NCBI GenBank assembly: GCA_027596945.1
Contig: JADGJH010000379.1
Location: 1-19,896, forward strand
Direction of reading: 5' to 3'
DNA length: 19,896 bases
From: Physocladia obscura
Lineage: Eukaryota > Chytridiomycota > Chytridiomycetes > Chytridiales > Chytriomycetaceae
Part shown: positions 10,901-19,896 of the stretch, piece after piece
Layout of the letters: the number at the start of each line of letters is the position of its first letter
Numbering within the stretch: position 1 is the stretch's first letter
Translations under genes and position numbers: made by a program
Notes under the pieces: model-generated
Told to the model about the DNA's origin: nothing
Database searches by the model: none
Seen by the model: only the letters and a program-made list of their open reading frames with translations

Positions 10901-11749
10901 TTCAATCAAAGAAGAAAAAAACAAACCCAAAAAGACCTCTGATGTCTGATGCAATAAATTTAATTCCATGTTTATGTGTGATTTCATTCACACGTAATTG
11001 CTCAGCCAACGGTACGTCAGTCAAAACAACGACTTGATACTTAAGCAACTCTTGCTCTGTTAGTTCCCCATCGAAAGCTGAAACAGGAACATAGCTATTT
11101 AATTCTGCAAGGCGCGAAACTGTGGCTTGTGCGCGTGGTTTTCCGATATCACTTGTTTGCAGATAAAACTGGAATATTCAAAACAATGTGCAATCAATCC
11201 GAAAGACACTGGTGAAACAAAAATGAAAGTAATAATTACTTGAGACGACAAGTCGGTGATTTCAGCAAGTCCTTTGTCATAGATTGTCACCGACTTAACC
11301 CCTACATGAATGTAAAACACGAAGTTCAGAAAATAATTCGCCGAAAACGAAAAAAAAAGGAAAGTGTACCAGCTAAAATGACATTCTTGGCTATTCGTCG
11401 GTAAGATCACGTGTTCGACGGATATATTCAAATATTTAGCGTCTTTAGTGAGAATTTCAAATCCGCAGATTGGGTATCCATGAAAATTCGGTTATGCAGG
11501 TTTAACTCACCGATTTCGACACCAAGACCTTTCATTCCAACAATGAGGACGTTTGATACACTCATTGCGAGCATTGCTTTGTGGCCCAGTACATAGCTGT
11601 CGCATTATTTAAAATAATAAAAAAGGTAATGTTAAAATTGATTTTCTGGCGCAACGAGAAATAAAGTCTGTTTACAGCTGACGAGAGTAGAGCCCTTCGT
11701 CAATTGCATCAACAGGTGCTTGTTGAACGCCTTCCATTGATGACGACAT
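7941..11749 (-). CDS. UBA1: Ubiquitin-activating enzyme E1
   Basis: Adenylates the ubiquitin C-terminus with ATP, forms a thioester on its catalytic Cys and passes ubiquitin to E2 enzymes; acts in cytosol and nucleus. Thirteen exons (minus): 11749-11676, 11596-11511, 11390-11370, 11301-11240, 11168-10927, 10867-10777, 10733-10503, 10449-9541, 9489-9265, 9206-8985, 8931-8745, 8687-8314, 8261-7941. The phases agree and give 1014 residues, close to yeast Uba1 (1024). Domains in order: inactive adenylation half ([15 protein letters not shown] onward), FCCH region, active adenylation domain with GAGAIGCE near 437-444 and [17 protein letters not shown], and the catalytic cysteine domain with [10 protein letters not shown] (Cys about 596, matching Cys600 of yeast). 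The ubiquitin-fold domain is the last exon, from [12 protein letters not shown] to the VPYVRIVVR end. It appears complete and functional. Confidence 0.98.
11370..11390 (-). other. UBA1: 21-nt microexon of UBA1
   Basis: Encodes AKNVILA plus one base of the next Gly codon, flanked by TAG before and GTACAC after. The peptide is exactly the piece missing between GLGVEI and [11 protein letters not shown] in the E1 N-terminal Rossmann helix, so the exon is required by homology. Length is a multiple of three. Confidence 0.9.
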
Positions 11750-13138
11750 TATTTTTGAGTTTGATCTTGTTTTTTTTTTTGATCAACCTTCCATTTGTTT
11801 CGACACAGACATTGTCATTTGCCACCCACTGCGAAATAGAGAATGGAAGAATTAAAATATTTGCATTCAAAGCTGCCCCTTTCTTCTTGACTCGTAAATT
11901 ATCAGAAATTGATGAAACAGGCAAACAAGATAGACCAGCACAGTAACGAGTCAAAAAAATTTCATTTTATCATAATAAATGTAATTCTGGTTGTGGAGTA
12001 GCCGGCGCATTTTAATTTTTTATTTATTATTTATTGTTTGCCTTTATCAAAAATTTGGTACTGCTAGCAAGAGATTGGAACCAAGGCAAGCTGAAAGACT
12101 CCTGAAAGTGATCTGCTTGATATCCATCATGATTTCTTTTTTCGCTTCTGGTTCATTGAAGGCACAAGAAATGAAAAGATTTTGTCTCAAAAGTTGAATA
12201 AAGATATCGAAATATTTGAATTTATTGATTATTTTCTTAAATATCAGTCTCAATCAAAACCTTGGATGAAGTTAATGGGATTTTAAAAATAACCCATTCT
12301 ACAATTGTCTTGTCTCCATGACCAAATTGTTTCTCACATACTTCAGTGGAACGTGACTCCTTCTTCAACTGTAATAAAAATTTCCTGCTTCTTGCTAACA
12401 AACAAAAACCTTGAACTTCATTGATATTGAATCCAGGAGCAGCTAATAGTCAATTGTCCATGTTTTATGAACAGCTAGGGAGTCAATCAGTCCAAATGCT
12501 GTTTGATGAAGTGAAAAGTGCTTCAGCCAAACAACAAGATGAGTTCCAAAGTTCTTTATCAATATGAATCCATAGTTTGGAATATTTCATAGCTTGTAGT
12601 ATTGCCTGTTGTCTGGAAGGATCTAGATTTTCATTGTTTTCTAAATCTTGGGGGTCGGCTTCAGCAGTTTCATCTAAGGCTTTTGATATATTTGGATCAA
12701 CCCTCATAAAATTTGCAACTTTGTGAAATGCTTTTGGTTTTGCATACAGTTGATTGTGGAAACAAATTTTAATAAGCAATAAGACATTTTTAAACTTAAA
12801 ACTGCATCACTAACTCTGATTTCACCTTTCAAAGGCAACTTGAACTAATTTGTTTCTCCTTCTGCTGGGGATATGAGGAAACTCATTTGCTTGGTTATTT
12901 GGACAGCCAGCTCGCGGGTGGGAACGATGGAAGTCATGGAGAACTTTGAATAAAATTCAATGAATTCAACGTTCATTTGTTTTATTTTTCGATAATGTAA
13001 ACATTATTTCTTTACACTCAAAATCAGAGCAACCTTCATTGACTCCAAAAACCAAACTCGTAAAACAAGAAAAAAATAAACTCTCCTGTTTCATTTATCA
13101 ATACCCTCAAACACCAGTTTTTTCCGCTTCATCATATA
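11750..13138. other. 1.4-kb stretch with no assignable gene between UBA1 and eIF3a
   Basis: Contains the UBA1 promoter and the eIF3a 3' end. No recognisable protein on either strand. Plus-strand open stretches near 11.7-12.2 kb are short and have no family look. The most protein-like part is on the minus strand: a 45-codon open stretch near 12940-12810 (AGCPNNQANEFPHIPSRRRN) and another at about 12779-12483 with an acidic Asp/Glu/Asn segment and MKYSKLWIHIDKELW. I could not join them with normal splice sites. They could be exons of an unknown gene or decayed remnants of one. Confidence 0.5.
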
Positions 13139-16100
13139 TCAGCCGCGACGATTTGGTACCATGTATTTTCCTGCAGTTGCATTATTGCTAGCAGCAGGAG
13201 TTGCCGAGCCGCTCTTGGCTGCCTCTCTAGCTCTCCAACCACCACCGCCACTATCGCCAGCAGCTCCAGAGCTCGGCTCATCTCTTGGTGCATCACGTTT
13301 TGGTCCGAATGCCGAAGGACGATCTCCATCCCGTCTCTCAGATCCTCTGGATGATCCAAATGCACCAGACGATGGACGATCAGTGAACCGATCCCCACTA
13401 CCACTTGCTCTATCACCACTGCTGTATGCAGGCCGCGCCCCTCCTCCTCCGCCTCCTGCTTCCACGCGTTTGGCTGGTAGGACATACAGTCCGCCGGAAG
13501 AAATTACACTTGGAGTTGCAGAGGCTGGCGCAGCTGGCTCCTTGCGTTTCCACCCATCGTCGGCTGCGGAATCTCTGACTGCCGTCGTGACTGCCGTTGG
13601 CGGTCCGCGACGAGTCCACGCGCCGTCTGATGGTGCAGCCCGTGCAGAAGATGACGGTATTGCTGGATTTGACGCGCGGGAACGCTCGCGCTGCAGTTTT
13701 TCTTCAATCGCTCGTTCGCGTTCACTTTGCAGTCGTGCGATTTCGTCCAGTTTCCTAATTAAAATTGATATAGTTAATTTTGAGAAATCGTAATCGGGAG
13801 GACAAATAAAAAATAAAAGGGCGAAATAAAAAGTATGCAAAAAGAAAAATGCTTACTTTGTTCGTTCTGCATCTTCAAGCTTCTTAGCCGCATCGCGCAC
13901 AGCCTTCTCCTCAGCGAGTTTAGCAGATTCAGCTAACCGGATTCTCTCATTCTCCACAAAGATACGCCGCGCTTCCTCTTCCTTGTTTTTACGCGCCAGC
14001 TCGTCAAATTTGACTTTCTTGACCTCAGCAATCCGTTTCGCCTTGGCTTCTTCAATCAAAACATTCGCCTCAGCAACTTGCGCCCCATACGCCGTTTGTC
14101 TAGCAGCGTTAAGTTTCGATTTGAAATCCTCGTAATCTGGCAACATTCTTGTGACTCGAGATTTAACCTTCAAGTCTTCAGTATGCTTCACTTGAGCCGC
14201 TTCGAGCTTGGCATTCTTGAGCACAACGTAATACGCCTTATCAATTTTTTTTTGTTCAACGTAATCAGCCCCCCATTTTACAGTTTCAGCCTGCCGGTAC
14301 GCGCGCTCAGTATGATCAAGTTTTTTAGTAATCTGTTTCATCTTGCTTGCAAGTTCACGTTTCTCTTGTTCGAGCAGTTCAAATTGCTTGCGCATCAAAG
14401 TTTCACTATCAAGCGTCATAAGCTCTTCTTTACTGTTTTTGTTTTTGCCGTCCCCAGCTATTCGCTCCGCGAGTTTCACAGCTTCTTCACGTTCTCGGTC
14501 AGCCCGAATCTGCGCAATCTTGGCAACTTCACGCCGTCGCATGTCCTCCTCCATGCGAACCTTTTCCGCTTCGAGCTCGCGTCGCATTTGCTCTTGCCGC
14601 TTGATTTCATCCTGCCGTGATTTCTTGGCCGCTTCGTATTCTTTAATTTCCCGCCGTTTTTCAACCAACACGACCCGTTCGGCAGCGAATCGACGCTCGC
14701 CTTCCATACTTTCCAGCGCCGCGCGCAGCCTCTCGTTCTGCGCTTCACGCTTTTCGACGAGTTTCGTGGGATTGATTAAATACGCTGCTGCGTTTAACCG
14801 CGTCGCGAGGGTCGTCAAGTGCGCACGCATCAGTTCACTCGGCGTTAATGTTGATGTTCCCGTGGCTGTCCATGATGCCTTGTGGACACCTCCTTTTCCA
14901 CTCGCACCGGAAAACACGTCGCTTTCAAACGTGATGATTTTCGCCATGTGGTTGATGCGGATACTGAGATCACCGTTACGGCATCCGTTCATGATGAATT
15001 TCTCAATGCTGCTTTCGTCGTGTATAATGTTGGTATTAAGGCACGGGAAGCTCGCAAGGTTGACGATAGCGTCGATTGTGATACTTTGGTACACTTGACT
15101 CAACTGCTGGAGCAGGCGAGTTAAAATCACTTGATGCAACGGCCGTGCGTATTTAGTCAAGTCCTTTTGGTTGCTGAGTTTTGTGATGATTGGTGCAATC
15201 TTTTTGCAAATTGAAAGCGGATGGAAGTCGACTTCGAGAATATTGTAAAGTTCACGAACTTCCGGACGGATGCGCGAAAAAACAGGTTTACTAAGGGCTT
15301 CCTTCAGAAGAGATTCACGAGTTGGTGTCTTGAATGCGCGCAAAAGATTGGTGAGTCTTTGATCGCGAGGTTTGTTATCATCAGTATCAGCTGTAGTGCT
15401 GCGGGTCTTGTTTGCAGAAATTATTGGAATGGAGAGAGCGGAAATTAGGACAATGGTCGCCATTCTGTTTGTGTACGTGTGGATTTGTTTAGAAAGTATT
15501 CAATTACTCAAATCTTTTGCGGGAAGATAATAAACCTTTCATGCTCTTCGTCAGAAAGATTTTTGTTTGTTCGAACAATCGCAAACAATTTGCTGAAAGC
15601 TGCAGCATGGAACAAATAGTTTTCACCAACAATTAAAATTCTTGCAAGTTTTTCGTAGTAGTTGGCAAGCATAATCGCCTTTGGTGGTTTCTTGGAAACG
15701 ATAAACAAAGTGTGGATGTCTTCAACACTACGGAATCCTTCTTGCCAAAGTTCTAATTCAGCAGCAGCATTGAGTTGCTCAAAGCGGGTACCTAGATGAC
15801 GCTGAAGAGTTTCTGGGTCGCTGAGATTGATTGAGTGGGTTTGACCTGCGTATTTAGCGCTGGTGGTGAGATGTTGTCTCAAAATTTCGCAAAGCCGACG
15901 AAATTCAGTTTTGCGGTTATATTTCAAGCAAAATTTGAAAGCTTGCGATGCCATGGCCTAAAATTCTTTGTTAGAGATAAAGAGAGGGGATTCGCAACAA
16001 GTTTTTCACCTGATACAAAACTTCCAAACGAGAGTTATTTCTCAAGATATCTAAAGCAGTTCTATAAGATTCCCACAAGAATTTGAGCCACGGCGTCACG

Positions 16101-16818
16101 ACTTCGCGGTCAGTTCGATCTTTCGAAACGTCGCCTGATACAGTCGAGAGAATGATTGACTCTGGAGTCTCCAGCGCTTCCAAATCTTCGACATTGTCCA
16201 AATTAATTTTATCAGCTTTTGTTTGAGCTTCAGCGACTTTGGATTCGGAGAGGTCAATGAATTTTTTGATGACGAGCTGTTTTTTTTTGATCAAAATCGA
16301 ACCAAAAAAAATAACCATCGACGAACCTCAATTGCCACAACTGACACATTCTGAGAAATATTTTTATATTGATGCAAAACTTCTTTCGCCATTTTTCCTT
16401 TCCGAAGAAGCGCCGACAACTCAATAAAACGCAAAACGACAGGCTCAAGCGTGGTGATTGCTGTAGATCGTGAGCGTTTCGACATGATTACTTCATGTAG
16501 CAGATCGAGTGCCGTTTCGCTCTGGTTGACGGCCATGAGTTCTATTTAAACAACGTTCGCGGAGAAATCGGGATCGACACAACGCATTTTGTATGCGAAT
16601 GCGCAAGTGGGGCGTTATCGGCATATTTTGTAATATTTTGTGGATCAGCCGAACAACTTTGAAAAGAACATGGATACTCCCAGACACATACCCTCGGCTC
16701 TCTTCAGGGCATTTTCGGGCCGCTGGTATATGCGCGACTATAAACGGAAAAGGGTCAATAATATTGTTCATATGCTGATGCAGTTTCCGTTTGAAAGTGC
16801 AGAATAACCTCTCACCAT
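13139..16818 (-). CDS. TIF32: Eukaryotic translation initiation factor 3 subunit A (eIF3a)
   Basis: Largest scaffold subunit of eIF3, which helps load Met-tRNA and mRNA on the 40S ribosome. Seven coding exons (minus): 16818-16816, 16737-16692, 16541-16327, 16276-16010, 15957-15536, 15464-13857, 13754-13139; phases agree and give 1058 residues. The N-terminus reads [18 protein letters not shown], the conserved eIF3a opening, then [27 protein letters not shown] and EELW-type helical repeats. A PCI domain spans roughly 400-500 ([13 protein letters not shown]...[18 protein letters not shown]). A very long charged coiled-coil/spectrin-like helix covers about 560-870, rich in [22 protein letters not shown] segments. 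The C-terminus is Gly/Ser/Arg-rich, with LYVLPAKR and a final [10 protein letters not shown]. The start codon is its own 3-nt coding piece followed by a 78-nt intron. The stop is TGA at 13141-13139. The yeast symbol is given by orthology. Confidence 0.97.
16816..16818 (-). other. TIF32: eIF3a start codon at an exon end (ATG directly followed by an intron)
   Basis: Minus strand reads ATG then GTGAGAGG. The next usable acceptor is TTTATAG at 16744-16738, followed by TCGCGCATATACCAG, the conserved eIF3a N-terminus. That exon has a TAG immediately upstream in frame and no ATG before the conserved block, so a start codon must be spliced in. This ATG joins in the right phase. Confidence 0.75.
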
Positions 16819-17092
16819 TTTTCGTGTCAGGAAAAAAAAAAGAAAGCCTGATAAATTTTTGTTTCGTTGACCCTCCTAAATAAATTTGCTTGCTTGCATG
16901 CCTATTCTATAAAATTGATCCAAAAAGCAATCAAATAAACACATGAAGAGTCCTACAGACCACACAAATATCTCGCTGTATGTTTGTTTTGACTATCTAA
17001 TTCAACTTGCCAGCATTTAAACTCCTAGCACGAACAGCAAAACTGATAGTTACTTGATTTTTTGATGAAAAAAACTCAACAGGTTTATTTAT
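16819..17092. other. Spacer between PDRG1-like gene and eIF3a
   Basis: 274 nt, A/T-rich, no open frame of interest. Holds the 3' end of the PDRG1-like gene and the eIF3a promoter. No clear promoter motif seen. Confidence 0.5.
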
Positions 17093-17097
17093 TTATT
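17084..17097 (-). terminator. Overlapping AATAAA polyadenylation signals at the PDRG1-like stop
   Basis: Minus strand carries tandem AATAAATAAATAAA, beginning inside the last coding codons (GAA TAA). Three overlapping copies make a plausible 3'-end signal; being so close to the stop it would give a very short 3' UTR. Confidence 0.45.
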
Positions 17098-17605
17098 CCA
17101 GTAACTCCTTAAGACTAGCGGGCTTTAAGTTACTAAACCTGAAAGCAGGAACGGCACCAGTGGCAGATTTAACGTCGAGATGCAAACGCGACTCGAGCAG
17201 TTCTACTTAACGCGTTGATTTTTTTAGTGATGCGAGAGTAGTTTCGATTTCGTTATTGAGCTATTGTTAGTTTGTTAAAGAGATGAATGCATGATAGTCA
17301 GGGAATTCTTTGCAATTGACGAGACGTCAGAGGAATGAGGATGGTGACCAGACTTGATACGGGTCTTTGCGAAACACGATCAAGGCACACCGAAAAGCCG
17401 CCAGCAAAGAATCACACTTTGAAGATTTAGAAAGACACGATAGGAATGACAGCCAGTTGGTATAGTCGACTTTCGCTTGGTGGAAACATGGCAGGACTTC
17501 GCGAGTTTCGTTGCGACGACGGTTCAGATCGATGAGCAGTTGGCGAGTAGCCAGGATGTTTTCGGCCAGCCGCTCGACGTGTGCTTTCTTTTCAACAAAA
17601 AGTTT
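17093..17605 (-). CDS. PDRG1: PDRG1-like prefoldin-family protein (gene structure incomplete)
   Basis: PDRG1 is a small prefoldin-like subunit of the R2TP/URI-type co-chaperone complex. Three pieces in the right order match it. The first, 17605-17471, reads FVEKKAHVERLAENILATRQ then IDLNRRRNETREVL, the first coiled-coil helix. The second, 17236-about 17204, reads LNNEIETTLASLKKINAL, comparable to the LDKEIEKLRKQLK segment. The third, ending at the TAA at 17095-17093, reads FRFSNLKPASLKELLE, like the family's FNLNPL...ELKAL ending. Between them, FRCALIVFRKDP (about 17400-17365) aligns with the CFGNMFIKMP motif by spacing only. I could not make one clean exon model: the first piece has an in-frame TGA at 17608-17606 and no ATG, and the last two pieces are in different frames without an obvious intron. 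It may have unusual splice sites, a sequence error, or be decaying. Confidence 0.6.
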
Positions 17606-17622
17606 TCAAAAAGCAGTAATAA

Positions 17623-18101
17623 ATGGCTTTTGCTGGTGGAGCTCGAGGTGCCGGGGCCGTCCGCCTCCCCGCCGAAGTAAACCGCATTCTGTTTGTGCGC
17701 AATCTCCCCTTCAAGATCTCGGCCGACGAAATGTACGATCTATTTGGCAAGTACGGCCCCATCAGGCAGATCCGCGTCAGCTCAAGCCCAGACACTAAGG
17801 GAACCGCTTTTGTCGGTATGAACTCCTTAAACTGCTTAAATTCTTTTAACTCTTTATCCTGTATTACGGTCTCTCAGTTTACGAGGATATCATGGATGCA
17901 AAGGCTGCGTGTGACCATCTGAGCGGATTCAACATCATGGGGCGATACCTGATTGTCTTGTACTTTTCGCCCTCTAAACAAACAAAGAAATCTGATCTGG
18001 CGTCAAAGGTCCTTTTATTTTACACAATATGTTGCACTGACAAAAAATGAAAGCAGGAAGCGGAATTGGCGGAAATGAAAGCAAAATACGGCGAGGCCTG
18101 A
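17623..18101 (+). CDS. SF3B6: Splicing factor 3B subunit 6 (SF3b14/p14)
   Basis: Small RRM protein of the U2 snRNP SF3b complex that contacts the branch-point adenosine and SF3B1. Three exons: 17623-17815, 17878-18008, 18057-18101, giving 122 residues against 125 in human. The RRM runs from about residue 20: RNP2 [10 protein letters not shown], helix [23 protein letters not shown]1-like KGTAFVVYEDI, then [20 protein letters not shown], and a short basic/acidic tail ending EMKAKYGEA. The human residue Tyr22 that stacks on the branch adenosine corresponds to Phe24 here, so the aromatic ring is kept. The second intron (48 nt) starts with the unusual donor GTCCTT; it is needed because reading through meets a stop. 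The ATG at 17623 lies 18 nt from the readable coding end of the opposite-strand PDRG1-like gene. Confidence 0.97.
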
Positions 18102-19115
18102 TTGTCCATACCCTACATTGATTTATTATTATTCAATACAAAGCTTCACATAAACCCAATCATTCCTGTCCTATTTTTTTTTTTTTTGTTTCTACTCACT
18201 CATTTTACGCAATCAAATTCAGCGAGTTCGTTTACATCACAGCCCCAAGTTTCAAAGGCAGCCAGCAATATCGCCCACGCTTTTGAAAATGCTGGACTTC
18301 TCTCTTTTCCCAGCCATGGCAAATCCAAAAGGTGTATTGTTTCGAATTTACGCTTTTTGGATTTCTATTCCGCAACAGCGGACTTCGGAATTTAAAAAAA
18401 TGTAAATTCAACTTGTTTTCGACTACAGTATCGCTCAGCACTCTTACTGTTGGTATACTTTCGAAACCCGCGTGCATTTCGAAAAGCTATAATTGATTGA
18501 ATACGAAACATTTGCCAAATATTCCAAAGTGCACAGCTCAGTCTCTTAACTGATTAACGGCGAATTTGAGCGGCGACGATCGTTGACAATGTTGGATATA
18601 TCTATGATTCCGTCGAAATCTAATTTTTCCGATGTTTGGGAGCCAGGATCGATTTTTCGGAAAACTAATTTACGTCTTTTTGCCATTATTTCATCAGTCA
18701 TCTGAACAGATTTTCAATTTCGCCGCAGCTTGCGTGATGCACTGTTTTTGAATCCTGTCAACAACTGTCGTCTACAGTCATTTAACACTGTTCCTATCCT
18801 TATTCTGGAAGGACTAAGCGATGCGTTGTTTTGCGAAAGAATTAAAGCCGATGGTGAAGGCTGCCCTTCACCCATTTTCTAAGGATTGATTAGTGACCTG
18901 ATATTTCCCAAAACTAGCCAAAAAAGATATGCAAAACTCAAGCAGAAAATTTTGATCACATATGGAACTGCCCCAAAACAACTAAAAACACAAATGCAAT
19001 AACAAACACCATACTGAAACTACTTACCGAAAAAACAGAAGAGAAAAACATGAAAAACACATATTTACAAAAAATTGTAACCATCACTGAAATAAAAAAT
19101 ACACAATTCAATCAA
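18102..19115. other. 1-kb region without an assigned gene
   Basis: Includes the SF3B6 3' UTR and the 3' flank of the right-edge gene. Some plus-strand segments look protein-like. From 18220, removing a typical 47-nt GTGTAT...ACAG intron (about 18332-18378) gives a frame through FENAGLLSFPSHGKS to a TGA near 18494, but no ATG opens it. From the ATG at 18589, MLDISMIPSKSNFSDVWEPG, and a later open stretch (18709-18882) contains NTVPILILEGLSDALFCERI. I recognise none of these families and cannot join them with confidence. 18900-19100 is A-rich with nothing visible. Confidence 0.4.
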
Positions 19116-19895
19116 TCACAACTTGCAAAAGGAATAATAACAAAAACAATCATAAAAAAACTTACACCAGCCAAAATAGAAACAAACTTGTAATAAACTT
19201 GACCAGAAGGAGAGAAGTGTGAAAGGTCTATTTGGCTAACTATATGTTGAATTTGATGGCAAACCTGATTTAATGGCTCGAAAATAGTAAAATAAAATAT
19301 ATTCAAACCAGGCAAATTATTGCACCAACTAATGGCACATAATGTTCTGGCAAAGCATCTGAAACTGATAGAATGTTTGTAACACATGGCATACTGAGGA
19401 AATAAGCAGCACAGTTGATAAAGATTGGATTTACAAGTCTTTCCATGACTTCATTATTTCCAACCATTTTGTAGTTGTGCAAAAACCTAAAAAGATTGAC
19501 TTTTAAAGTTTTCAAGCAAAAAATTAGTTGAATGTTACCTTTGTTCACTGTCAATAAGTCTTGCAGCTTTGTTTCTATCATTTCTAATTTGGTATGGATC
19601 AGAAAGGGCAAATATTTGAACCAATAGGTGAAAAGTGAGCAGAAAGAACCAACTGTATATTTATACTGGCATATCCCAAATTAAATCTAAGCATAATATT
19701 TTATAGCACACTATCTTCATCATACACTACATCCAGCTTTGCAGTCCAGTTAGATGTGAGTTTTGTACCTTGTAAAGCATCAGTCACCAGAGATTTCAAA
19801 TAGAGAACTTTGTCTCTGTCAACAAGGCCTTTAGATTTGGCAAAGAGCTCATTAATCAAAGCTGAATTTTTAAAACAAGCATCTAATATATTAAT
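19116..19895 (-). CDS. Unidentified multi-exon gene, tentatively DUF6532-like; 5' part beyond the right edge
   Basis: Proposed exons (minus): 19895-19726, 19652-19539, 19486-19309, 19264-19166 and a final 6-nt piece 19121-19116 ending TGA. All phases agree, introns are 44-73 nt, and donors include good GTATGA, GTAACA and GTAAGT. The reading contains LINELFAKSKGLVDRDKVLY, TKLTSNWTAKLDVVWFFLL, DPYQIRNDRNKAARLIDSEQ, LVNPIFINCAAYFL, LPEHYVPLVGAIICLVCHQI and DLSHFSPSGQVYYKFVSILA. The order (a basic segment, a pair of helices before and after an NPI/HPI motif, an ALV-type hydrophobic helix, then DFS...Y..VY) recalls the fungal DUF6532 domain as I remember it. That resemblance is from memory and weak. 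Such genes are often multicopy or linked to mobile elements in fungi. The reading frame is better supported than the name. Confidence 0.45.
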
Positions 19896-19896
19896 T

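Noticed and set aside
11991..12253. Short overlapping open frames upstream of UBA1 as a possible small gene
   Set aside because: No family features, no supporting splice pattern, and lengths expected by chance in A/T-rich DNA.
13161..13793. Plus-strand open frame of 210 codons, Ala/Pro/Ser-rich
   Set aside because: Antisense of the GC-rich eIF3a tail exon, which has clear family context on the minus strand.
14343..15098. Long plus-strand open frame (251 codons), Ser/Arg-rich
   Set aside because: Antisense shadow of the eIF3a coiled-coil exon; the biased codons of Glu/Lys/Arg-rich sequence leave the other strand open.

Overview
The window looks like nuclear DNA from a zoosporic (flagellated) fungus, most likely a chytrid. 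The genes are eukaryotic and split by many short introns (mostly 45-80 nt, GT...AG). Spacers are small and non-coding DNA is A/T-rich. The housekeeping proteins are fungal/opisthokont in character, and two flagellum genes (KAP3 and DRC5) lie side by side, which non-flagellated fungi lack. The phylum is an inference; no rRNA marker is present. All exon models were made by eye from frame, phase and homology.

Minus strand, 1-11.75 kb: five genes run head to tail. In transcription order they are UBA1 (ubiquitin E1, 11749-7941), a small glycine-rich membrane-type protein of unknown role (about 7907-6932), a Tra2-like SR splicing factor (6911-4555), DRC5/TCTE1 of the axonemal nexin-dynein regulatory complex (4509-2090), and KAP3, the kinesin-2 accessory subunit (1899 to beyond the left edge). 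The coding-to-coding spacers are only about 33, 20, 45 and 190 nt.

11.75-13.14 kb has no gene I can name, only a weak minus-strand reading frame. eIF3a follows on the minus strand (16818-13139). Its start codon appears to sit alone, separated from the rest of the coding sequence by an intron. A PDRG1-like prefoldin-family gene (minus, 17605-17093) then stands head to head with SF3B6/p14 (plus, 17623-18101), with fewer than 20 nt between their readable coding ends.

18.1-19.1 kb is unassigned. At the right edge a minus-strand multi-exon gene (19895-19116, 5' end off the window) has phase-consistent exons. It recalls the DUF6532 domain common in fungal mobile or expanded gene families; this is tentative.

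The set mixes ubiquitin activation, translation initiation, splicing and flagellar motility. The main point of interest is the tight packing and unusual exon structures rather than a single pathway. I saw no prokaryotic features, CRISPR array, tRNA or rRNA.
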